This document shows, in pieces, positions 1 to 5,229 of a stretch of DNA of 7,180 bases. The stretch is from Rhodothermia bacterium (GTDB taxonomy: Bacteria; Bacteroidota; Rhodothermia; Rhodothermales; JABDKH01). Position 1 is the stretch's first letter, and the number at the start of each line of letters is the position of its first letter. The stretch lies in assembly GCA_030431165.1 (NCBI GenBank), contig JAUIJQ010000156.1, positions 1 to 7,180 of the forward strand. The letters run 5' to 3'. Position numbers and translations under genes: made by a program. The notes under the pieces were generated by a model, which worked only from the letters and a program-made list of their open reading frames with translations, searched no databases and had not been told where the DNA came from.

Positions 1-263
1 TTCGCGCCCGCGCGCTCGTTCCGGTCGTCATAGGCGACATCCCTGCCCGCGGCCAGCAATTCGCCATAGAGCTTTTCACACGCCGCATCACAGGCTTCGT
101 CGCCGGCCTTCATGTTGATGATGATGATGTCGAACGGAGCGACCCCATCGGGCCAGATGATGCCGTTCTCGTCATGGGAAGCTTCGATGATCGCCGGCAC
201 CAGGCGCGTCGGCCCAATGCCGTAGGATCCCATGTGGACCGCATGCTCCTTGCCGTCGGGCCC
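1..263 (-). other. proS: Prolyl-tRNA synthetase fragment (class II motif 3 and start of anticodon-binding domain), apparently foreign to the rest of the window
   Basis: This part encodes about 87 residues of a bacterial ProRS. Visible landmarks are MGSYGIGPTRLV (class II motif 3, with the Gly-x-Gly-x-x-Arg core), IIEASHDENGIIWPD, and an anticodon-binding domain start containing DAACEKLYGEL and YDDRNER. The wording is that of the short (about 440-residue) alphaproteobacterial ProRS, particularly Rhodobacterales-like. Many Bacteroidota instead use the longer eukaryote-like ProRS. Everything upstream of motif 3 (dimer interface, motif 2, ATP site) is replaced by a secreted propeller. The fragment continues past the left window edge, so its own end cannot be seen. 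Family assignment is confident; the alphaproteobacterial origin is judged from remembered sequence patterns, not from a search. Confidence 0.8.
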
Positions 264-812
264 CATGACCAATCCGAAGGGATTCGAATCAACCAAGAAC
301 CCGTCGGGGTTTTCCTTGCGTTCGATGTCGAACGTGTTGACGACCTCGTGGGCCTGACCATCCACGATCTTAACGATCGAAGACATGTGGGTCGACGGCG
401 TCTCGCCGGCTTCAATTCGCCAGGTCCCGCTCGTTACGTAAACCGTGCCGTCAACCATTGCCAGTCGGCCGCCACCGAGCGTTTCGCCGGAGGCTGTTCT
501 TATGGATGGTAGCGTTGCCACCTCTGTCTGATTCCCGTCGCGATCAAATCGAATTATCCTGGAGGTCTCCCCGTACTTAACGGTCGACATTACACCGGTG
601 TCAGGGTCAGGGAATGCCATGTCCTCTTCGCCGCCAATACCCGAGTCAACCACCCAGACAACACCGTGGTCGTCCACAAGCACACCCATGGGAGCGTTAA
701 GTCCGGCGGCGAACGTCTTGCTTTGCTGCGCGAACGCTTGCGTGGCGCCGACAAGCGAAATCACGGCTGACAGCACCAGCACGAGGTAAACGCGAGAGAA
801 TCGTTTGGTCAT
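1..812 (-). CDS. Hybrid ORF: secreted ScyD/ScyE-like beta-propeller joined in frame to prolyl-tRNA synthetase C-terminus (partial)
   Basis: Reading leftward from the ATG at 812-810, the frame is open for 270 codons to the window edge, where a Lys codon is cut. Residues 1-28 form a Sec signal peptide (Lys-Arg near the start, a hydrophobic core, Ala-Phe-Ala before the likely cut). Residues 30-183 resemble ScyD/ScyE-family propellers: APMGVLVDDHGVVWVVDSG at 40-58, GGGRLA near 118, YVTSGTW near 127, and NPDGF and NPFGLVM up to 183. These proteins usually exceed 300 residues, so only the first half is present. From GPDGK at 184-188 the sequence becomes prolyl-tRNA synthetase: motif 3 (HMGSYGIGPTRL, 193-204), IIWPD (218-222), then the anticodon-binding domain with YDDRNER near the edge. 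Class II motifs 1 and 2 are missing, so this chain could not charge tRNA. The ATG overlaps the cytochrome stop. The ORF and both family matches are clear; whether it exists in a cell is doubtful. Confidence 0.85.
   Translation of the reverse strand, partial: MTKRFSRVYLVLVLSAVISLVGATQAFAQQSKTFAAGLNAPMGVLVDDHGVVWVVDSGIGGEEDMAFPDPDTGVMSTVKYGETSRIIRFDRDGNQTEVATLPSIRTASGETLGGGRLAMVDGTVYVTSGTWRIEAGETPSTHMSSIVKIVDGQAHEVVNTFDIERKENPDGFLVDSNPFGLVMGPDGKEHAVHMGSYGIGPTRLVPAIIEASHDENGIIWPDGVAPFDIIIINMKAGDEACDAACEKLYGELLAAGRDVAYDDRNERAGA
246..263 (-). other. Junction of the two gene halves at a shared GPDGK-E motif
   Basis: Codons for Gly-Pro-Asp-Gly-Lys-Glu (residues 184-189 of the hybrid ORF) lie exactly where propeller sequence stops and synthetase sequence begins. 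ScyD-type repeats commonly read NPFGLxxGPDGK. Alphaproteobacterial ProRS commonly reads TGPDGKE just before VHMGSYGIG. Both parents could therefore share 15 or more nearly identical bases here, and the join leaves no frame slip or stop. This is the expected appearance of a template switch or assembly join at short homology, and also of a short-homology recombination event. Confidence 0.7.
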
Positions 813-1225
813 GGTGATTCACCCAGAAGGAACGTGACGAGCGCCTCAACTTCTTCGGCGCTCAGGTTTGTGTATGCCGGCATCCGGTGGACGGAGGTTT
901 CAAAGCCGGGCACGACGTACACGGTTGGATCGAGAATGCTTTCGCGGATGTACTGCGCAGCCGTTGTTGCTTCGCCACGGTAGTTCTCATCCTTGATGCG
1001 TACCGAGGCGATGGCTCTCATATCGTCGTGCGGCGGGCCGAAAATACCGGAGGTGCCTGCACTCCGGGAGGCGTGGCAAAGTCCGCAGTAGTACTTGAGG
1101 TAGACGGCCTGGCCGACGGAATCAGAGGGTGCCACATTGCTCGACTGAGCGGCGCCGCTTTGCGGTACCATGCACCACAGTGCAGCCAGTACGGCCAGTG
1201 CGCGGATCCGGCTGAAATCGCTCAT
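809..1225 (-). CDS. Secreted monohaem cytochrome c (class I-like)
   Basis: This 138-residue protein begins with a Sec signal peptide (residues 1-26, hydrophobic core ALAVLAALWCMV, Gly-Ala-Ala before the cut). The haem-binding motif CGLCH is at 47-51 and a likely axial methionine is Met115 in HRMPAY. The C-terminal helix LSAEEVEALVTFLLG (121-135) is typical of small soluble class I cytochromes c. It should carry one electron in the periplasm; the partner is unknown. The nearest candidate is the propeller protein that follows, whose ATG overlaps this stop codon (ATGA, 812-809), suggesting translational coupling. No Shine-Dalgarno site is visible before the ATG at 1225; a short hairpin-forming stretch (1234-1251) lies there instead. 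The 93-base gap from the permease upstream on this strand leaves open whether it has its own promoter. The family call is secure, the physiological role is not. Confidence 0.9.
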   Translation of the reverse strand: MSDFSRIRALAVLAALWCMVPQSGAAQSSNVAPSDSVGQAVYLKYYCGLCHASRSAGTSGIFGPPHDDMRAIASVRIKDENYRGEATTAAQYIRESILDPTVYVVPGFETSVHRMPAYTNLSAEEVEALVTFLLGESP

Positions 1226-1318
1226 ATCGAAGTGCGGGAGGCAAATCCCACCCGGAAAAAGGAACTGCTAGCCGCAAGTTAGAGCACCAAGCGTCGGATG
1301 CAAATTGGGCGGGCAGGC
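1226..1318 (-). other. Gap between permease stop and cytochrome start, with a small possible leader hairpin
   Basis: These 93 bases hold no gene. In the leftward transcript, 1251-1246 (GTGGGA) can pair with 1239-1234 (TCCCGC), counting one G-U pair, around a six-base loop. This places a six-pair stem 8 bases before the cytochrome ATG, where a Shine-Dalgarno site would normally be. There is no U-run after it, so it is not an intrinsic terminator. I see no convincing promoter in the gap. The stem is short and could be chance. Confidence 0.3.
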
Positions 1319-3739
1319 TCAACCCTGGCGACCGTCTATTCGCAGCGAATCAATCGGGCGCCGCACAAGAAAACGGATTGACGACGCGACTACGGCAAAA
1401 AACGTCACGATCAACAAGCCAACCGCCGCCGCAGCCAGAGGAAGAAGAACGGCCTCTGAGCGGAACGCGAAGTTGTCGAGCCAGCGCTTGATCAACAGAA
1501 AACCTGCCGTTGCACCGAGGACAAAAGCCGGTACAACGAGTACCGCGAACTGCCCGATGTGTAGTCCAAACACATGGTGGTCGCTCGCGCCGAGCACACG
1601 CCGAATGCCGAACTCTCGCTCGCGGCGGGAAGCAATGAGCGCGGAGATACTCCACAGGCCGGCAACGACGAGGAGCAAGGCGGCACGTGCAATCCAGGTC
1701 AAGGCGCGACGTAGCCGCGTCTCCTCCGAATACATCGCGTTCATGGCGCGCGCGTAGGACTGCATGCTGAACAACGGGGATGGTACAAGGTCGGTCATCG
1801 CTTCGCGAATGCGGCTTTCGAAGTCCACCCCTGTCGCTGATAGCCCGTTCGAAGGCACAACGGCCACACCAAACCAATAGTCTCGCGGATTTGTCACGAG
1901 GACCATGGGTTCCATCGCGTCGTGGAACGAACCGTGGACAAAATTCGCGACGACACCGGCCACCTCGAACTCGTCGTTTGGTCGCCAACCGACGGCGTCA
2001 TCCGGCGAAGCAAATCCCAGCTTTTCAACGGCTGCCTCATTAAGCAACACGTCGCGCAACACATCGCGTCTTTCCCCGCCGGCAGTTGATCGCACGTTGC
2101 GTCCTGCGACAATCGGAATCTCCATCAGGTCAACAAATGCCGTGTCGATCGTGGCAGCGGCGAGCACGATCTTTTCCTCAGGCAACCCCGGCAGCGGAAA
2201 CGTGTAGCGTGTTTTGCCAAAACCGGCCATCCCCGGCAATCCGGCTGCCGGCACAACAGACTCAACGCCCGCGGTGGCTGAGAGCTTCTCAACGATTGGG
2301 CCGCTCAGCGACCGAACGCTGTGGTCTTCCAGTTCGACGTACAACACGTCAGGCGTGGCGTGGCCGCGGTCGACGGAATCCATGTAGCGGAATTGCGCGG
2401 CCAGAAACGCGTTGCCGGTAAGCAGCAGCGCAAACAAGGCCAGCTGCGCCGCCAGGACAAATTTGCGGGCGGAGTTGCGGCGACCGCCGCCGAGTCCGTC
2501 GTCGGCGATCAGCAGTGCGATGTTTGTGCGCGTCAGTCGATATCGCGTCCAAAGCCAGACCGCAAACGCCGCGACGACATGTATCACTGCGGCGGTTGCC
2601 GCGGCGGCAACGAGCGTGCCTGACCCGACGCGCATGCCGCTTGGCGAAAAAGCATTCAGTTCGGGTATCACCACGGCTGAGAGTAGTGCCACACCAAGCA
2701 TCGTCGCGGGGATCGGAACAAGCGTTTCAAACGCGGCGTCGCGGGCAAGATCAGCACTGCTCGCACCGCTGGAAAGCCGTGTACCAATCTGCCGGGCGCT
2801 CGACGCGATGCGCGCAACGCGGAGGCCAAACAGGTTGAAGGTGGCGATCAGGAAGAGGATCACCCCAAGCACAATGATACTCCCGATGACAAGCTGGTTG
2901 CCGTGATGCTGGGCGACGAGATCCGTCTGCATGTACACGTCACGAAAGGGCAGCAACGACACTTCGCGGATGTACGGGTCAGCAATCGTGTCGGTTATGT
3001 GCTTGGTAAGCTGAGCGGCGACCGCATCGGGCGCAGCATCCGGAGTCGCATCCGGAGTTGCACCGCCGCGCAGCAACACGTACTGCCATGTGTTCTGATT
3101 CTGGACGGATTCCCGCTGTGACAGCCACGACTTCGCAATGTCGAACTGAATGTGATTATTGGCCGGTATTTCCTTTACGACTGCTCCGATCGTGTAGGTT
3201 CGCGTCGAATCCCGCTCGGGCACGTCGAAGAATCGCCCAACGACATCGACGGTGCCGAACATCCGGATCGCCGTCTTGTCGGTTACCACGGCGCCGTCGG
3301 GACGCTCAAGTGCGGTTACCGGGTCCCCCGCCACCGTCGGAAATGACAGCATCGAGAACATCGTCGACTCCACGCACGTGACTTCGACCTTGTCGAGCGT
3401 CTCGACCGCACCGGCTTCAACTGAAACGTATTGCGCGGGGCACCGACGGTAGCGGCCGGCGTCGCGGACGGCCGGCAGGTTCTCCCTCATCCACGGAGTC
3501 AGGAGCCCAAGCGTCCACGAGTCGCGCGAGCTGTGATTTGCGTAGACCGCAAAGTCATTGAGTTGGTACAGCTCATCGGGCGGATCATAAAACGAATCCG
3601 CGCTGACGTAGTCATGCACAAAGCCGAGGGCGGCAGCAAATCCAACGCTGCCGAGAATCGCTGTGACGGCTATCAGTAGCGACTCAACTTTGCGGCGACG
3701 AAAACCACGAAGGATGGCGCGGAGGGTATGTGCAATCAT
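1319..3739 (-). CDS. FtsX/MacB-family ABC transporter permease with duplicated domains
   Basis: An 806-residue inner-membrane permease of the type with two MacB-like periplasmic domains and two FtsX membrane domains. Predicted order: TM1 (18-41), first periplasmic domain (about 45-280), TM2 (283-306), a coupling-helix region ARQIGTRLSSGAS (315-327), TM3 and TM4 (about 340-400), TM5 (about 430-450), second periplasmic domain to about 675, TM6 (677-704), the canonical cytoplasmic motif RREREFGIRRVLGAS (705-719), TM7 (about 729-751) and TM8 (about 761-789). Such permeases use an ATPase to drive periplasmic conformational work such as lipoprotein or peptide handling; no ATPase is in the window and the substrate is unknown. 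The ATG at 3739 has GAGG (3749-3746) six bases before it and lies 33 bases after the lipoprotein gene, so the two probably share a transcript. The first coupling motif is more degenerate than the second. An in-frame 12-base repeat lies in the first periplasmic domain. Confidence 0.93.
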   Translation of the reverse strand: MIAHTLRAILRGFRRRKVESLLIAVTAILGSVGFAAALGFVHDYVSADSFYDPPDELYQLNDFAVYANHSSRDSWTLGLLTPWMRENLPAVRDAGRYRRCPAQYVSVEAGAVETLDKVEVTCVESTMFSMLSFPTVAGDPVTALERPDGAVVTDKTAIRMFGTVDVVGRFFDVPERDSTRTYTIGAVVKEIPANNHIQFDIAKSWLSQRESVQNQNTWQYVLLRGGATPDATPDAAPDAVAAQLTKHITDTIADPYIREVSLLPFRDVYMQTDLVAQHHGNQLVIGSIIVLGVILFLIATFNLFGLRVARIASSARQIGTRLSSGASSADLARDAAFETLVPIPATMLGVALLSAVVIPELNAFSPSGMRVGSGTLVAAAATAAVIHVVAAFAVWLWTRYRLTRTNIALLIADDGLGGGRRNSARKFVLAAQLALFALLLTGNAFLAAQFRYMDSVDRGHATPDVLYVELEDHSVRSLSGPIVEKLSATAGVESVVPAAGLPGMAGFGKTRYTFPLPGLPEEKIVLAAATIDTAFVDLMEIPIVAGRNVRSTAGGERRDVLRDVLLNEAAVEKLGFASPDDAVGWRPNDEFEVAGVVANFVHGSFHDAMEPMVLVTNPRDYWFGVAVVPSNGLSATGVDFESRIREAMTDLVPSPLFSMQSYARAMNAMYSEETRLRRALTWIARAALLLVVAGLWSISALIASRREREFGIRRVLGASDHHVFGLHIGQFAVLVVPAFVLGATAGFLLIKRWLDNFAFRSEAVLLPLAAAAVGLLIVTFFAVVASSIRFLVRRPIDSLRIDGRQG
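3024..3059 (-). repeat. Three tandem 12-base units in the permease gene, encoding an Ala/Thr-Pro-Asp-Ala run
   Basis: Three adjacent 12-base units are present at 3024-3035, 3036-3047 and 3048-3059. The last two differ at one base (gcatccggagtc against gcatccggagtt) and the first is more diverged. On the coding strand they give ATPDATPDAAPDA (residues 227-239), a Pro/Asp-rich linker inside the first periplasmic domain. The unit length is a multiple of three, so gain or loss of units would keep the frame. Confidence 0.75.
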
Positions 3740-3745
3740 GACGTG

Positions 3746-3749
3746 CCTC
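3746..3749 (-). promoter_or_regulatory. Shine-Dalgarno site (GAGG) of the left-hand permease
   Basis: GAGG is followed by six bases and then the ATG at 3739. It supports this start and suggests that the permease is translated from the lipoprotein transcript. Confidence 0.5.
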
Positions 3750-3772
3750 GTGGAAAGGTTGCGGTGTGACGG

Positions 3773-5086
3773 CTACAGCAGAGGTTTGTACCGCCAGACA
3801 GTTCCTCCCGTCACAAAAAGGATGTCGACCGGATTATTGCCGAGGAAAGCAGGATCAGTCGGCGCCTGGCCGTCCCGTTGGCCAACGATGTCTTCACGCC
3901 ATGTCGCACCGTCATCGATTGACAAGAACAACGACCCCGTACCGTAAGCTGATTGGTATCCGGCTGTGACGGCAATCACAGCCGGGTCAGAATGCGCACT
4001 CGCCACTCCTGTAAGGTACCACGGGAGAGAGCCTCGATTTGGCACCTCAAAAATTGGGAAAAAGGTTACGCCCAGATCATCGGATCGAAGTACTTGGTCG
4101 CCATCAAATGCGTAGAGGCGACCAAGCCCATCAACGTACTTGACCAAACCGTGTGAGAGTTCGGTCCACGTCTCACCGGCGTCATCTGATCGGAAAAACT
4201 TCTGTTGTCCCCCATAGTAGATGCGATTGGCTACTACGGGATCAGCAAAAACGGCCGGGCGGCCGCCAAGGCTTGCCACTGGTAAGTTGTCGAAATTTGA
4301 CCACGTCACTCCCCCGTCTTCGCTGAACACCAATTCGTTCACGATCATGTAAATCCGGTCGTCCATGTGCCTCGACAACTGCACATCGTACCCCCCATAG
4401 CTGGTAACGAACCGATCCGCATCCATCGGAAATGTCCAACCTTCAGCGCTGCGCCACCGCGCAAACTCATGGTCGTCAAGGTCGCCGGACACAACAAAAG
4501 AATCGTCGGTTGGCAGGCAGTCGATCGACTGGAACTGAGCATCGTCAAGGATCAATTGATCCCAGGTCTCTCCATCGTCACTTGTCGTCCATGCGTATTC
4601 GGTGCCGCGCAACGCTACCGTGAATCGACCTGATTCGGGTGAATAACACGACGCGATATTGCGCCAGTCGGTGTCTGCCAATTCGGCCAACAAGGCGCGG
4701 TCAACAAGCACAAGAGCGGTGTCTCGCGCGACAACCATGTTGTCCATGCGCATGCTTACGCTGATGGATGCCGTGCCAAATCCATTCATGATCAGATCGC
4801 CGTCTGACGAGACGGAAACAACCTGGTCATTGCTACTCTCCCATTCGTATTGAACCTGCGAGGCGAGTGAGTCGGGGAAAACCCACACCGCAAATTGCTG
4901 CGCGCCTCCACCGACCACACCCTTGAGGGTATCAGGAGAGAGCGTCACATCCATCGCTGTGGGCATCGGATCCGGAGAATCATCTGCCGGACTGCTGTCG
5001 CAGCTCTGAATAACGAGCAGCAGAAAACAACCAAAGACCAGTTCAGCTACGAGTCTGAGGCTGCGCTGCGATGTTGACCGTTTCAC
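3773..5086 (-). CDS. Surface or periplasmic lipoprotein with bacterial Ig-like domain and BNR/Asp-box beta-propeller
   Basis: A 437-residue lipoprotein if started at the GTG at 5086. I chose this start because GGGAG (5098-5094) lies seven bases before it and because it gives a normal signal peptide: Lys-Arg at 2-3, a hydrophobic core, and lipobox Ile-Gln-Ser-Cys with Cys29. The longest frame starts at 5179 and another ATG is at 5113, but these add an unlikely N-terminal tail. After a Ser/Asp/Pro-rich tether (30-45), residues 46-128 resemble a Big_2 Ig-like fold (YEWESSNDQVVSVSSDG). Five Asp-box motifs (S/T-x-D-x-G-x-T-W/F) follow at 168-175, 255-262, 300-307, 335-342 and 389-396, marking a sialidase/sortilin-type propeller. 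I see no recognisable catalytic set for a glycosidase, so binding or scaffolding is as likely as hydrolysis. It is the first gene of the leftward block, 33 bases before the permease. Domain calls are good, substrate unknown. Confidence 0.88.
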   Translation of the reverse strand: MKRSTSQRSLRLVAELVFGCFLLLVIQSCDSSPADDSPDPMPTAMDVTLSPDTLKGVVGGGAQQFAVWVFPDSLASQVQYEWESSNDQVVSVSSDGDLIMNGFGTASISVSMRMDNMVVARDTALVLVDRALLAELADTDWRNIASCYSPESGRFTVALRGTEYAWTTSDDGETWDQLILDDAQFQSIDCLPTDDSFVVSGDLDDHEFARWRSAEGWTFPMDADRFVTSYGGYDVQLSRHMDDRIYMIVNELVFSEDGGVTWSNFDNLPVASLGGRPAVFADPVVANRIYYGGQQKFFRSDDAGETWTELSHGLVKYVDGLGRLYAFDGDQVLRSDDLGVTFFPIFEVPNRGSLPWYLTGVASAHSDPAVIAVTAGYQSAYGTGSLFLSIDDGATWREDIVGQRDGQAPTDPAFLGNNPVDILFVTGGTVWRYKPLL

Positions 5087-5093
5087 AAATTCG

Positions 5094-5098
5094 CTCCC
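5094..5098 (-). promoter_or_regulatory. Shine-Dalgarno site (GGGAG) that decides the GTG start of the lipoprotein
   Basis: GGGAG lies seven bases before the GTG at 5086. Neither upstream in-frame ATG (5113 or 5179) has a comparable site, and both would put a charged, polar tail before the signal peptide. Confidence 0.55.
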
Positions 5099-5108
5099 GG
5101 TTGCAGTA

Positions 5109-5139
5109 GGCATACGCCACGAAGATAAGTGGTTGTCAA
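5109..5139 (-). promoter_or_regulatory. Possible leftward promoter of the lipoprotein-permease block
   Basis: A perfect TTGACA lies at 5139-5134. A weak -10-like TATGCC is at 5114-5109, with a 19-base spacer that is longer than ideal. This would give a leader of roughly 20 bases before the GTG at 5086. The -35 half is striking, the -10 half is poor, and Bacteroidota promoters usually follow a different consensus (TTG and TAnnTTTG), so this is tentative. Confidence 0.25.
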
Positions 5140-5229
5140 GACCCGGCCGAGGCAGTTTGTAACCAAAACCGAGGCCCATCCGTCTTCCATGGTAGCCCCG
5201 TGTTGCTGTCCTCTTTACCCGCCTCAGTC

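Larger units (their letters stand above)
5087..5229. promoter_or_regulatory. Divergent intergenic region between lipoprotein and right-hand permease
   Basis: These 143 bases separate two outward-reading genes and must carry the leftward start signals, and probably the rightward ones too. The sequence TTGTCAA (5133-5139) reads TTGTCA rightward and TTGACA leftward, so -35-like elements for both directions overlap. No good rightward -10 was found, and the rightward gene has no clear Shine-Dalgarno site. No operator palindrome or riboswitch-like fold was recognised. Confidence 0.45.

Noticed and set aside
115..127. Run of ATC codons (four isoleucines) resembling a trinucleotide repeat
   Set aside because: It lies in the hydrophobic first beta-strand of the ProRS anticodon-binding domain, where a string of Ile/Val is normal. 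Four units are too few to call a microsatellite.
1..812. Interpretation as a new secreted tRNA-synthetase fusion enzyme
   Set aside because: Synthetase motifs 1 and 2 are absent, the propeller is cut in half, and the join falls on a motif both families share. An artefact or accidental recombination explains this more simply.
813..823. Perfect palindrome GGTGATTCACC next to the propeller start codon
   Set aside because: The five-base arms are separated by one base, too tight for an RNA hairpin. It lies in the last codons of the cytochrome, and there is no second copy to suggest an operator.
1350..1988. Leftward 212-codon open frame inside the left-hand permease gene
   Set aside because: It is an Arg/Cys-rich shadow in another frame of the permease coding strand, with no domain pattern.
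5087..5179. Longer N-terminus for the lipoprotein (ATG at 5179 or 5113)
   Set aside because: It puts 22-31 polar residues before the lipoprotein signal, has no ribosome-binding site, and would run through the likely promoter. The GTG at 5086 fits better.
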